Assembly: GCA_041595355.1 (NCBI GenBank)
Contig: JBFHKO010000013.1
Location: 1-25,210 of the forward strand
Length of the DNA: 25,210 nt
Reading direction: 5' to 3'
From: JBFHKO01 sp041595355
GTDB lineage: Bacteria > Pseudomonadota > Gammaproteobacteria > Enterobacterales > Aeromonadaceae
Positions 16,132 through 25,208 of the stretch are shown here, piece after piece; the first letter of the stretch is position 1, and each line of letters begins with the position of its first letter. The translations under genes and the position numbers were made by a program. The notes beneath the pieces are model-generated. The model was not told where the DNA came from. It searched no databases and saw only the letters and a program-made list of their open reading frames with translations.

Positions 16132-16163
16132 AAAAAAACAGTTGCGAAACTATGCCACAACTG
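16132..16163 (-). terminator. Intrinsic terminator between pyrG and eno
   Basis: On the minus strand an 8-bp stem CAGTTGTG/CGCAACTG (one G-T pair, 9-base loop) is followed directly by seven T residues. It lies 13 bases after the pyrG stop. It implies that eno has its own promoter downstream, or depends on partial read-through from pyrG as in E. coli. Confidence 0.88.
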
Positions 16164-16176
16164 CGGGTTTTGTCGA

Positions 16177-17814
16177 TCAATTTAGCTGCCGTTTCTGGTA
16201 TTCACCGGCTGCCCGGATGAAACCGCCGAACAGGGGATGTCCATCCCGCGGCGTGGAGGTGAACTCCGGGTGGAACTGCACGGCCACGAACCAGGGATGC
16301 GCCGGGTTTTCGATGATTTCGACCAGTTTCTTGTCGGCAGACAGACCGGTGACCTTGAGCCCTGCCGCTTCGATCTTCGGCAGCAGGTTGTTGTTCACCT
16401 CGTAGCGGTGACGGTGGCGCTCGTAGATGGTCTCGCTGCCATACATGGCCTGCACCTTGGAGTCGCTGGCCAGGTGGCAGAGCTGGGCGCCCAGGCGCAT
16501 GGTGCCGCCCAGATCGGAGCGCTCGGAGCGCTGCTCCACCCGCCCCTCCTCGTTGATCCACTCGGTGATGAGACCCACCACCGGATACGGCGTCTGCTTG
16601 TCGAATTCGCTGGAGTGGGCACCCTCGAGGCCGGCCACATTGCGCGCATACTCGATAAGGGCCACCTGCATCCCCAGGCAGATGCCGAGGTAGGGGATCT
16701 GCTGCTCGCGGGCATATTTGGCGGCCAGGATCTTGCCTTCCACGCCGCGCTCGCCGAAGCCGCCGGGCACCAGGATGGCGTCCAGGCCGTCCAGCACTTC
16801 CAGACCCCGGGTCTCGACATCCTGGGAGTCGATGTACTTGATGTTGACGGTCAGGCGGTTCTTGAAACCGGCATGCTTGAGCGCCTCGTTGACCGACTTG
16901 TAGGCATCCGGCAGGGAGACATACTTGCCCACCATGCCGATGGTGACCTCACCGGTGGGGTTGGCTTCCTGGTAGACCACCTGCTCCCACTCGGCGAGAT
17001 CGGCCTCCGGGCAGCTCATGCCGAAGCGATCGACGATCAGCTGATCCAGCCCCTGAGCCTTGAGCATGGCCGGGATCTTGTAGATGGAGTCGACATCCTT
17101 CAGGGAGATGACCGCCCGCTCCTGCACGTTGCAGAACAGCGCTATCTTGCCGCGCTCGTTGGCCGGGATGGCGCGGTCGGAACGGCACACCAGCACATCC
17201 GGCTGGATACCGATGGAGAGCAGCTCCTTGACGGAGTGCTGGGTCGGCTTGGTTTTCACCTCACCGGCGGCCGCCAGGTAGGGCACCAGGGTCAGGTGCA
17301 TGAAGATGGCATTGTTGCGGCCGATGTCCACCGCCAGCTGGCGGATGGCCTCGAGAAACGGCAGCGACTCGATGTCGCCCACAGTGCCGCCCACCTCGAC
17401 GATGGCCACCTCGGACCCCTCGGCACCGGCGATCACCCGCTCCTTGATGGCGTTGGTGATGTGCGGTATCACCTGAATGGTGGCGCCCAGGTAATCCCCC
17501 CGGCGCTCCTTGCGCAGCACGTCGGCATAGACGCGGCCGGTGGTGAAGTTGTTGCGGCGGCTCATCTTGGTGCGGATGAAACGCTCGTAGTGGCCCAGAT
17601 CCAGATCGGTTTCCGCACCGTCATCCGTCACGAACACTTCGCCATGCTGGATCGGGCTCATGGTCCCCGGATCGACATTGATATAGGGATCCAGTTTCAT
17701 GATGGTCACTTTCAGACCACGCGCCTCGAGAATGGCGGCCAGCGATGCTGCTGCTATGCCCTTGCCCAAGGATGAAACCACCCCGCCGGTCACGAAAATA
17801 TATTTTGTCGTCAT
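16177..17814 (-). CDS. pyrG: CTP synthase
   Basis: CTP synthase aminates UTP to CTP using glutamine and ATP. The 545 residues equal the E. coli enzyme. The synthetase domain (1-266) begins YIFVTGGVVSSLGKG with the P-loop. The class I glutaminase domain has the nucleophile C379 in LGICLGMQ and the catalytic H515 and E517 in QFHPEFTS. An oxyanion-hole GGFGERG stands near 352-358. The ATG has AGG 6 bases upstream. pyrG-eno is a conserved pair; here mazG lies upstream with 137 bp between. A plausible promoter is at 17877-17905. Confidence 0.99.
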   Translation of the reverse strand: MTTKYIFVTGGVVSSLGKGIAAASLAAILEARGLKVTIMKLDPYINVDPGTMSPIQHGEVFVTDDGAETDLDLGHYERFIRTKMSRRNNFTTGRVYADVLRKERRGDYLGATIQVIPHITNAIKERVIAGAEGSEVAIVEVGGTVGDIESLPFLEAIRQLAVDIGRNNAIFMHLTLVPYLAAAGEVKTKPTQHSVKELLSIGIQPDVLVCRSDRAIPANERGKIALFCNVQERAVISLKDVDSIYKIPAMLKAQGLDQLIVDRFGMSCPEADLAEWEQVVYQEANPTGEVTIGMVGKYVSLPDAYKSVNEALKHAGFKNRLTVNIKYIDSQDVETRGLEVLDGLDAILVPGGFGERGVEGKILAAKYAREQQIPYLGICLGMQVALIEYARNVAGLEGAHSSEFDKQTPYPVVGLITEWINEEGRVEQRSERSDLGGTMRLGAQLCHLASDSKVQAMYGSETIYERHRHRYEVNNNLLPKIEAAGLKVTGLSADKKLVEIIENPAHPWFVAVQFHPEFTSTPRDGHPLFGGFIRAAGEYQKRQLN

Positions 17815-17876
17815 GCTGAACCTGAAGATGTGTAGGAGTTACGCGGCTGCGTGTGAAGATGTCAAGACGGGGTAAA

Positions 17877-17905
17877 AGTGTATCAAAAGCACCGCTCCCT
17901 AACAA
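17877..17905 (-). promoter_or_regulatory. Candidate pyrG promoter
   Basis: On the minus strand -35 TTGTTA (17900-17905), a 17-base spacer and -10 TACACT (17877-17882) form a promoter, with an extended -10 TGA directly upstream. Transcription would start about 55 bases before pyrG. A perfect TTGACA also occurs nearer the gene, but no acceptable -10 stands at the right distance from it. Confidence 0.5.
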
Positions 17906-17910
17906 CGGAC

Positions 17911-17945
17911 AAAAATCTAGCAACCCCGGCCATGAAAGGCCTTGC
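17911..17945 (-). terminator. Possible weak terminator after mazG
   Basis: On the minus strand GCAA-GGCC-TTTCAT-GGCC with a downstream TTGC can form an imperfect stem with a GGGG bulge. It is followed within a few bases by TTTTT. The stem is irregular, so this is a tentative call; it sits just after mazG and before the candidate pyrG promoter. Confidence 0.35.
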
Positions 17946-17951
17946 GTTACG

Positions 17952-18755
17952 TCAACTTTGGTGACTTTGTTTCACCATTTGCCAGGCGGATTCCATTTCC
18001 TCCAGGCTGCAGGAGGCCAATTCGCGGCCGTCGGCCGTCAGTCGGCGTTCCACTTCCCGGAAGCGGCGCTCGAACTTCTGGTTGGCCGCCCGCAGGATCT
18101 GCTCGGGCTCATGCCCCAGATGGCGCACCAGATTGACGTTGGCGAACAGCAGATCGCCCAGCTCCTCCGCCACCCGCTCGCGGTCCCGCTGCGGCCGCTC
18201 CAGCTCCTGCAGCACCTCGTCCATCTCCTCGTGCACCTTCTCCAGCACCGGCCCGAGCTCGGGCCAGTCGAAACCGACGCTGGCACAGCGTTTCTGGATC
18301 TTGTTGGCCCGGCTGAGGGCCGGCAGGCCGAGCGGGATGTCGTCCAGTACGCTCAGGGCCGCCGCATCCTTCTGCTGGCGCTCGCGGGCCTTTTCGGCTT
18401 CCCAGTTGGCGTTGATGGCCGCCACATCGGAAAAGTGCCGGCCGCCGAACACATGGGGGTGACGGCGTACCAGCTTCTCGCTCACCCCCTGCACCACATC
18501 GGCGAAATCGAACAACTGCTGCTCCCGGGCCAGCTGGCAGTAGAAGATCACCTGGAACAGCAGATCGCCCAGCTCGCCCTTGAGGGCCGGAATATCGTCG
18601 CGCTCTATGCTGTCGGCGACCTCGTAGGCCTCCTCCAGGGTGTAGGGCACTATGCTGCGAAAAGTCTGCTTCAGATCCCAGGGGCAGCCCGCATCGGGAT
18701 CCCGCAGTTGGGTCATGATGGCCAGCAGGTCGTCGAGGGCATAGCGTCTGGGCAT
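17952..18755 (-). CDS. mazG: Nucleoside triphosphate pyrophosphohydrolase MazG
   Basis: MazG hydrolyses (d)NTPs to monophosphates and, in E. coli, is linked to lowering (p)ppGpp during starvation. The 267 residues match the two-domain enzyme (E. coli 263). The metal-binding EExxE and ExxD motifs occur in both halves: LEEAYEV with ELGDLLFQV (about 40-70), and HEEMDEV with EELGDLLFA (about 173-206). Also conserved are DPDAGCPWD, RRHPHVF, NKIQKRCASVGFDWPELGP and NQKFERRFREVERR. AGGAG lies 7 bases before the ATG. It follows relA by 73 bp on the same strand without the mazEF toxin-antitoxin pair found between them in E. coli. Confidence 0.97.
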   Translation of the reverse strand: MPRRYALDDLLAIMTQLRDPDAGCPWDLKQTFRSIVPYTLEEAYEVADSIERDDIPALKGELGDLLFQVIFYCQLAREQQLFDFADVVQGVSEKLVRRHPHVFGGRHFSDVAAINANWEAEKARERQQKDAAALSVLDDIPLGLPALSRANKIQKRCASVGFDWPELGPVLEKVHEEMDEVLQELERPQRDRERVAEELGDLLFANVNLVRHLGHEPEQILRAANQKFERRFREVERRLTADGRELASCSLEEMESAWQMVKQSHQS

Positions 18756-18776
18756 GGTGGAACTCCTGAAATAGAG

Positions 18777-18804
18777 GCCACGGCGGCATGGGCACCGCCG
18801 TGGC
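18777..18804 (-). terminator. Strong hairpin between relA and mazG
   Basis: A perfect 10-bp stem GCCACGGCGG/CCGCCGTGGC with an 8-base loop lies between the relA stop (18829) and the mazG start (18755). The minus-strand tail is CTCTATTTC, so termination would be partial at best. It could attenuate mazG expression or mark an mRNA processing site. Confidence 0.5.
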
Positions 18805-18828
18805 AGGCAAGCGGGAAAACGCGGCGCA

Positions 18829-21057
18829 TCAAAGACGCTGGGCGCTGTTCACATCATCCATCTGGTTGATCTTGGCCAGCACCCGGTTGAGCGCTTCTAT
18901 GTTGTAAATCTCCATGTCGATGTCCAGCTCGGCGAGCTGCTGCCTGACATTGGAGCGGGTGCGCATGCCCAGCACATTGATCTTTTCGTTGGCAATGATG
19001 GTGGTGATGTCACGCAGCAGCCCGGAGCGATCGTTGGCCGAGATATGCACGGTGAGCTCATAACCGCCGGAATAGTTCTCCCCCCAGACCGCCTCGATGA
19101 CCCGCTCGGGATTGCGCCGCATCAGCTCCTTGAGCTGATCGCAATCGTCCCGGTGAATGGAGATACCGCGCCCCTGGGTGATGAAGCCGATGATGCTGTC
19201 GCCGGGGATGGGCTGGCAGCAGCGCGCCACGTGGGTCATCAGGTTGCCCACCCCCTGCACCACGATGTGGCCCTGGGGGCGTCCCTGGACCCGCTGCTGG
19301 CTCTTCTGCTCCAGCTGCGCGATGAGCTTGCGCTCCTCCTCTTCGGCGCTGGGCTTGTGCAGCTTGGCATCGAGGAAATTCATCAGCTGGTTGACGCGAA
19401 TATCCCCCGCCCCCAGCCCGGCCAGCAGATCCTCATGCTCGCTGGCATTGTAGCGCGTGTGAACCTCCTTCAGCAGGTTGGCCAGCTCGTCGCGCGAAAG
19501 GTGGAAGCCGTGGCGCTCCATCTCCTTGTCCAGCAGCTCCCTGCCGGCGAGGATGTTCTTGTCGCGATCCAGCTTGCGAAACCAGGAGGCCACCTTGCCG
19601 CGCGCCCGGCTGGTGCGCAGGTAGTTGAGGTTGGGGTTCATCCAGTCGCGGCTGGGGTTGGGCTCTTTCTGGGTGATGATCTCCACCTGATCGCCGGTCT
19701 GCAGCTGGTAGGTGAAGGGCACGATGCGGCCGTCAATCTTGGCGCCGATGCAGCGGTGGCCCACCTGGCTGTGCACCTGATAGGCGAAATCCAGCGGCGT
19801 GGCGCCGGCGGGCATGTCCACCACATCGCCCTTGGGGGTGAAGACATAGACCCGGTCCTCGAACACCTGGGTGCGCAACTCGTCCACCAGCGAGCCCGAT
19901 TCGACCATGTCTTCCTGCCAGGCCAGCAGCTTGCGCAGCCAGGCGATGCGCTCCTCGTAGCGCGCATCCTTGCCGGCATGGGCGCCTTCCTTGTATTTCC
20001 AATGGGCGGCCACCCCCAGCTCCGAATCCTGGTGCATCTGCTCGGTGCGGATCTGGATCTCCACCGTTTTGCCCTCGGAGCCCAGCACGACGGTGTGGAT
20101 GGACTGGTAGCCATTGGGCTTGGGGTTGGCGACATAATCGTCGAATTCGCGCGGAATATGATGCCAGTGGGTGTGGATGATGCCGAGGGCGCCGTAGCAG
20201 TCCTGCAGCCGCTGGGTGATCACCCGCACCGCACGCACGTCGAACAGCTCGGAGAAATCGAGCTGCTTCTTCTGCATCTTGCGCCAGATGCTGTAGATGT
20301 GTTTGGGACGGCCATAGACCTCGGCCTGGATGCCGGCCTCCGCCAGCGCCTGCTTGAGCTGATCGACGAAGCGCAGTATGTAGTGCTCGCGATCCAGCCG
20401 CCGCTCATCCAGCAGCCTGGCGATCTGCTTGTAGGTATCCGGATGCAGGTAGCGGAAGGAGAGATCCTCCAGCTCCCACTTGAGCTGACCTATCCCCAGG
20501 CGATTGGCCAGCGGCGCATAGATGTTGGAGATCTCCTTGGCCAGCAACACCCGGGTCTCCTCGCCCGCATTTTTCACCTCCCGCAGGCTGGCGATGCGCT
20601 CGGCGAGTTTGATCACCACGGCACGCACATCATCCACCATGGCCAGCAGCATGCGGCGCACGTTGTCTATCTGGCTGTCGGAGACATCGCCGCTATTGAG
20701 ATTCTGCAGGAAGCGGATCGCCTCCATGTCGATGACCCCCTGCAGCAACTTGGCGCTCAGGGGCCCGAAATGCTGGCCCGCCTGCTCCAAGGGCAGCAGT
20801 TTGGCCTCGACGAAGGGATAGAGAATGGCGGCCTTGAGGGTATCCAGATCCATGTGCAGGGTCAGCAGGATGCCGACTATCTCGGCGCTGCGGCTGGCCA
20901 GGCGCTGGTACTCGGCCGCATCGTCACCGACCAGCGGTTGGCAATACTCGAACACGGCCTGCAGGGCCCCGCGCTCCGCCGTTTCCAACGGCAGGGTCTG
21001 GGTCCACTGATTCAGGTTGAAGCCGGTTTTTGTGTGCGTATCGCGAACCGCAACCAT
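18829..21057 (-). CDS. relA: GTP pyrophosphokinase RelA, (p)ppGpp synthetase I
   Basis: Ribosome-bound RelA makes (p)ppGpp when uncharged tRNA enters the A site. The 742 residues match E. coli RelA (744). The N-terminal pseudo-hydrolase domain lacks the HD metal site (FVEAKLLPLEQ near 82-92). The synthetase domain contains GRPKHIYSIWRK (249-260) and the acidic EFDD (304-307), which replaces the RxKD of bifunctional enzymes and marks a synthesis-only RelA. The TGS domain (about 404-465), a CC-containing zinc-finger region (VARCCQPIPGD) and a C-terminal ACT domain follow. The ATG at 21057 has AAGGA about 10 bases upstream. It lies 15 bp after rlmD, so the two are probably cotranscribed. Confidence 0.98.
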   Translation of the reverse strand: MVAVRDTHTKTGFNLNQWTQTLPLETAERGALQAVFEYCQPLVGDDAAEYQRLASRSAEIVGILLTLHMDLDTLKAAILYPFVEAKLLPLEQAGQHFGPLSAKLLQGVIDMEAIRFLQNLNSGDVSDSQIDNVRRMLLAMVDDVRAVVIKLAERIASLREVKNAGEETRVLLAKEISNIYAPLANRLGIGQLKWELEDLSFRYLHPDTYKQIARLLDERRLDREHYILRFVDQLKQALAEAGIQAEVYGRPKHIYSIWRKMQKKQLDFSELFDVRAVRVITQRLQDCYGALGIIHTHWHHIPREFDDYVANPKPNGYQSIHTVVLGSEGKTVEIQIRTEQMHQDSELGVAAHWKYKEGAHAGKDARYEERIAWLRKLLAWQEDMVESGSLVDELRTQVFEDRVYVFTPKGDVVDMPAGATPLDFAYQVHSQVGHRCIGAKIDGRIVPFTYQLQTGDQVEIITQKEPNPSRDWMNPNLNYLRTSRARGKVASWFRKLDRDKNILAGRELLDKEMERHGFHLSRDELANLLKEVHTRYNASEHEDLLAGLGAGDIRVNQLMNFLDAKLHKPSAEEEERKLIAQLEQKSQQRVQGRPQGHIVVQGVGNLMTHVARCCQPIPGDSIIGFITQGRGISIHRDDCDQLKELMRRNPERVIEAVWGENYSGGYELTVHISANDRSGLLRDITTIIANEKINVLGMRTRSNVRQQLAELDIDMEIYNIEALNRVLAKINQMDDVNSAQRL

Positions 21058-21072
21058 GGCGCTCGTTTCCTT

Positions 21073-22407
21073 CTAGGGTTGAGATGTCTGGGAGTGTTCA
21101 AACAGCAGTATGGTCTCGACATGCCCGGTATGGGGAAACATATCCAGCAGGCCCCAGCGGCTGAGCCGAAAACCGCCGGCCAGCAGTTGGGCACTGTCGC
21201 GGGCTGCCGTCACCGGGTTGCAAGAAACATACACAATCCGCCTGGGTGCCTGCCGGACCAGAAACGGCATCAGTGCCTGGGCTCCCGGCCGCGCCGGATC
21301 CAGCAGCACCAGATCGAAGGGCTCGCGGGCCCAGGGCTCGGTGCCGATCTCCTGGCTCAAATCGGCATGGCAGAAACGCACCCGCTCCAGATTGGCCGCC
21401 GCCGCGTTGTCACGCGCTCGGCGCACCATCGCCAGCACCCCCTCCACCCCGACCACCTCGGCGGCCTGGCGCGCCAGCGGCAGGGTAAAGTTGCCCAGGC
21501 CACAGAAGAGATCCAGCACCTTGTCCTGCCCGGTGGGGGCCAGCCAGGCCAGCACCTGCGCCACCAGCGCGGCATTGACCGCGGCATTGACCTGCAGAAA
21601 GTCTCCCGGCAGGTAGTGCAGGCGCAGATCGCCGTCCCGGTAACTGGGGTGCCCGGCGGCCCGCAGCGGCAGCGGCTCGCCCTCGGTCTGCAGATAGAAG
21701 TCGAGATCATGCTGCTCGGCAAAGGCCAGCATCAGGCCCCGATCGCGCTCCGCCGGTTGGCCGTTGTGGCGCAGCAGCACCAGCGGCCGCCCCTCGGTTT
21801 GATAGAGCTCGACATGGCCCAGGTCCCGGAAGGATTTCAGCTGGTTGCACAGCCCGCGTACAGGTTCGATCAGGGCCGACAGCGAGGACACTAGCACAGG
21901 GCAGGCCCCGATTTCCACCAGCTCGCTGCTCTGCCGGCGGCGAAAACCGAGCCGCGCACAACGCCCCTTCTTGTCATATTTGACCGCCAGCCGGCACACC
22001 CGCCGGTAGGCCTGAGCCTCGCCCTGCAGGATGAAGTCGGGCTCGCCGATCGCCTGGCCGGCGAGGCGCTGGAACAGACTCTGCACCCCCTGCCCCTTGG
22101 CCTGTTGCTGCAGCGGCACCGGCAGATGCTGCAGGCTGCAGCCGCCGCAGTCGGCATAATGGGGGCAGAAGGGCGCGATGCGCTCCGGCGCCGGCTGCAA
22201 TACCTGCAACAGCTCGGCCAGCGCATACTGCTTGCGATCCTCGCGGACGCGCACCCGCACCCGCTCGCCGGGCAGGGCGCCATCGACGAACAGGGCCTTG
22301 CCCTGATGACGGCCGATGCCGACGCCATGATGATCCAGGCTGTCGATGTGCAGCTCCAGTTGAGTGCTGCTGGCGGGTTTGGGTTGGGGCTTGAAAAACT
22401 GGACCAT
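21073..22407 (-). CDS. rlmD: 23S rRNA (uracil(1939)-C(5))-methyltransferase RlmD
   Basis: RlmD (RumA) methylates U1939 of 23S rRNA with S-adenosylmethionine. The 444 residues begin with a TRAM domain (about 12-70). The iron-sulfur cluster cysteines are C81, C87 and C90 (CPHYADCGGC) plus C169 (IGACPVL). The SAM motif DLFCGLGNFTLPLA starts near 299, LLDPARPGA is near 368-376, and the catalytic Cys396 is in YVSCNP. The ATG has AGAGG about 11 bases upstream, a loose ribosome site. It precedes relA by 15 bp, and barA is divergent with 80 bp between start codons, the same neighbourhood as in E. coli. Confidence 0.98.
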   Translation of the reverse strand: MVQFFKPQPKPASSTQLELHIDSLDHHGVGIGRHQGKALFVDGALPGERVRVRVREDRKQYALAELLQVLQPAPERIAPFCPHYADCGGCSLQHLPVPLQQQAKGQGVQSLFQRLAGQAIGEPDFILQGEAQAYRRVCRLAVKYDKKGRCARLGFRRRQSSELVEIGACPVLVSSLSALIEPVRGLCNQLKSFRDLGHVELYQTEGRPLVLLRHNGQPAERDRGLMLAFAEQHDLDFYLQTEGEPLPLRAAGHPSYRDGDLRLHYLPGDFLQVNAAVNAALVAQVLAWLAPTGQDKVLDLFCGLGNFTLPLARQAAEVVGVEGVLAMVRRARDNAAAANLERVRFCHADLSQEIGTEPWAREPFDLVLLDPARPGAQALMPFLVRQAPRRIVYVSCNPVTAARDSAQLLAGGFRLSRWGLLDMFPHTGHVETILLFEHSQTSQP

Positions 22408-22487
22408 AGTGCTTGGTGCCTCTGGGGGGCTATGTCATGATGAAGGCGTCTGCAACGCGTCCGTCATTGTCCCACAAGAACCCAGCT

Positions 22488-25208
22488 ATGACCAAATATG
22501 GCCTCCGTGGCCGCGTACTGGCCTTCACCATACTGCCGACCCTGCTGATCAGCCTGTTGCTGGCCGGTTTCTTCACCATCCACCGCCACCAGCAGATCGA
22601 TGACCTGCTCGTCGAACAGGGACTGAGCGTCATAGAGCCGCTGGCCATCGCCAGCGAGTTCGCCATGGCCCAGGGGCGCCGGGATCAACTGACGCGCCTG
22701 ATTGGCCTCAGCCACCGCAAGAATGCCCCGCTGATCACGTCCATCGCCGTCTTCACCCCGGACAACCGCCTGTTCGTCACCTCCAACTACCACCGGGAAA
22801 CGGCCCAGCTGCAGCTCTCTGCCGACACCCCCATTCCCAGCGTCACCGGCGTGGAACACCAGGGGGAGGCGGTGATACTGCGCAGCCCCATCCTCGCCGA
22901 GAACAGCCTGTCGGAGGCCGACGCGCAACAGAGCGAGCACCCGCCGGTGCTGGGCTATCTCGCCGTGGAGCTCAACACCGAGCACGCCCGCCTGCTGCAG
23001 TATCGCGACCTGGCCATGGCCATACTGCTGGTGTTTGCCGCCCTGGTGCTGAGCCTGTTTTTCGGCGCCAATCTGGTGCATGAGGTGATCGAGCCCATCA
23101 ACCGCATGGTGCGCGCCGTGCATCAGATCCGCGAGGGGCGGCTGGATACCCGGGTGCATGGGCAGCTGAGCGGCGAGCTGGACATGCTGAAAAACGGCAT
23201 CAATGCCATGGCCAGGGCCATGGGCGACTACCACAACGAGATGCAGCAGAACATCGACCAGGCCACCGCCGATCTGCGGGAAACCCTGGAACAATTCGAG
23301 ATCCAGAATGTCGAGCTGGACATGGCCAAGAAGCGCGCCCAGGAGGCCGCCCGGGTCAAGTCGGAGTTTTTGGCCAACATGTCCCATGAGCTGCGCACGC
23401 CGCTGAATGGTGTCATCGGCTTTGCCAAGCAGCTGAACAAGACCCCCCTCGGCCCCACCCAGCAGGATTACCTCGCCACCATAGAGCGCTCGGCCCGCAG
23501 CCTGCTCAGCATCATCAACGACATCCTCGATTTCTCCAAACTGGAGGCCGGCAAGCTGACGCTGGAGCGCATCCCCTTCAGCCTGCGGGATCTGGCCAGC
23601 GAAACCCTGACCCTGCTGGCCCCCAGTGCCCATGACAAGGGGCAGGAGCTGTCGCTGTGCATCGATGCCGCCGTACCGGATCTGCTGAGTGGCGATCCGC
23701 TGCGCCTGCAGCAGGTGCTGACCAACCTCACCAGCAATGCCATCAAGTTCACCGAACAGGGACAGGTGGATGTGCATATCGAGCTGGCGCAACCGCCCCA
23801 TCCCGGCCAGGAGCCCATCCAGCTGCGTGTACGGGTGCGCGATACCGGCATCGGCATGAGCGCCGGCCAGCAGGCCCAGCTGTTCCAGCCCTTCAACCAG
23901 GGCGACAGCTCCATCTCCCGCCGTTACGGCGGCACCGGCCTCGGCCTGGTGATCACCCAGAAACTGGTGCTGCAGATGGGGGGCAGCATAGAAGTGCACT
24001 CCCGGCTGCATCAGGGGTCGGAGTTCATCGTCACCCTGCGCCTGCCGGTGGCCGCCCTGCCCCTGGCGCGCAGCGAACCCCTGCCCCTCCCCGTCGATCA
24101 GCAGGTCCTGCTGCATGAGCCGACCCGCTGGGCCCGGCAGGCCTGCCTGGCCCTGCTGGACACCTGGTCGCTGCCGGTCACCGAGGCCAACGATCAGGCC
24201 AGCCTGCTCGCCCTGTCCGGCCAGCACTTTGCCATCCAGCTCATCGGCCTGCCGCCCCGCGTCAGCCTGGAGCAGGTTCGTCAGCGGCTGGCGAGCCTGC
24301 CCGCCGGCGGCCGCCGCATCCTGATGCTCAACTCCTACGATCCCCAGCTGCTGGAGCAGATGCAGGCGCTGGGGGTCGAGCACTGCCTCAGCAAACCGGT
24401 GACCCACGCCAAGCTGCTGAGCGCCCTGGCGCCACCGCCACGCCCGGCCCTGCCCGAGCCGGAGCCGCTGCCTCCCCGGAGCCACTGGCCCCTGCGCGTG
24501 CTGGCCGTGGATGACAACCCTGCCAACCTGAAGCTCATCGCCGCCATGCTGGACGACCTGGTGCAGGAGGTGCGCACCTGCCGCAACGGCCAGCAGGCCG
24601 TGGAGCTGGCCCAACGCATGGAATTCGACATCATCTTCATGGATATCCAGATGCCGGTGCTGGATGGCATCAGCGCCACCCGCGCCCTGCGCCGCGAGGG
24701 CTGCAACCGCCACACGCCCATCATCGCCGTCACCGCCCATGCCATCCCCGGCGAGCGCGAGCGGCTGATGGCGCAAGGCATGGACGAGTACCTGGCCAAG
24801 CCCATCGATGAAGCCCAGCTGGAGGGGCTACTGCTGGCGTTCACCCGGGCGGGCCGCCTGGCCAGCGCCCCGCCCCTCATCGACTGGGAATTGGCCTGTC
24901 GCCAGGCCGCCGGCAAGCCGGCGCTGGCGCGGGAGACCCTGGGCCTGCTGCTGGCCAGTTTCAATGAGGTCGAATCCTGCCTGACCGCCGCCCGCCAGGG
25001 CGACAGCCGTGACTTGCTGGCCTGCATCCACAAGCTGCATGGCGGCTGTGCCTACTCGGGAGTGCCGCGCCTGCAACGGCTGTGCGCCGAGCTGGAAAGC
25101 GCCCTCAGACAGGAGCGGCCGGCCGCGGAGCTGGAGCCGGAGCTGCTGGAGCTGGATGATCTGCTGCTGCAGCTGCGCCTCGAGGCCCCCCGCTGGCTGA
25201 CAGCCTGA
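22488..25208 (+). CDS. barA: Hybrid sensor histidine kinase BarA
   Basis: BarA is the tripartite inner-membrane kinase that, through the response regulator UvrY/GacA/SirA, induces CsrB-type RNAs that sequester CsrA. The ATG at 22488 gives 906 residues (E. coli 918), beginning MTKYGLRGRV like E. coli; upstream in-frame ATGs (22437, 22440) lack homology. The order is: membrane segment (8-29), periplasmic sensor (30-172), second membrane segment (173-195), HAMP (about 195-250) and coiled coil. HisKA follows with H300 in NMSHELRTP, then HATPase with N413/N417, DTGIGMS and GGTGLGL, and a degenerate receiver (about 535-650). A true receiver has DD in AVDDN and phospho-Asp D719 in FMDIQMP, and an HPt domain has H848 in HKLHGG. 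It ends two bases before the window edge. Confidence 0.98.
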   Translation: MTKYGLRGRVLAFTILPTLLISLLLAGFFTIHRHQQIDDLLVEQGLSVIEPLAIASEFAMAQGRRDQLTRLIGLSHRKNAPLITSIAVFTPDNRLFVTSNYHRETAQLQLSADTPIPSVTGVEHQGEAVILRSPILAENSLSEADAQQSEHPPVLGYLAVELNTEHARLLQYRDLAMAILLVFAALVLSLFFGANLVHEVIEPINRMVRAVHQIREGRLDTRVHGQLSGELDMLKNGINAMARAMGDYHNEMQQNIDQATADLRETLEQFEIQNVELDMAKKRAQEAARVKSEFLANMSHELRTPLNGVIGFAKQLNKTPLGPTQQDYLATIERSARSLLSIINDILDFSKLEAGKLTLERIPFSLRDLASETLTLLAPSAHDKGQELSLCIDAAVPDLLSGDPLRLQQVLTNLTSNAIKFTEQGQVDVHIELAQPPHPGQEPIQLRVRVRDTGIGMSAGQQAQLFQPFNQGDSSISRRYGGTGLGLVITQKLVLQMGGSIEVHSRLHQGSEFIVTLRLPVAALPLARSEPLPLPVDQQVLLHEPTRWARQACLALLDTWSLPVTEANDQASLLALSGQHFAIQLIGLPPRVSLEQVRQRLASLPAGGRRILMLNSYDPQLLEQMQALGVEHCLSKPVTHAKLLSALAPPPRPALPEPEPLPPRSHWPLRVLAVDDNPANLKLIAAMLDDLVQEVRTCRNGQQAVELAQRMEFDIIFMDIQMPVLDGISATRALRREGCNRHTPIIAVTAHAIPGERERLMAQGMDEYLAKPIDEAQLEGLLLAFTRAGRLASAPPLIDWELACRQAAGKPALARETLGLLLASFNEVESCLTAARQGDSRDLLACIHKLHGGCAYSGVPRLQRLCAELESALRQERPAAELEPELLELDDLLLQLRLEAPRWLTA

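Noticed and set aside
16237..17775. Plus-strand open frame opposite pyrG
   Set aside because: Antisense shadow of a fully conserved CTP synthase gene; no support of its own.
19045..21894. Long plus-strand open frame (over 900 codons) opposite relA and rlmD
   Set aside because: It spans two well-identified minus-strand genes and their junction. Composition is that of antisense shadow frames, with no recognisable domain.
22408..22487. Promoters in the rlmD-barA divergent gap
   Set aside because: I searched both strands and found no hexamer pair with acceptable match and spacing; promoters must exist nearby but cannot be placed.
22464..24776. Long minus-strand open frame opposite barA
   Set aside because: Same antisense shadow pattern; barA is intact and supported by all its kinase motifs.
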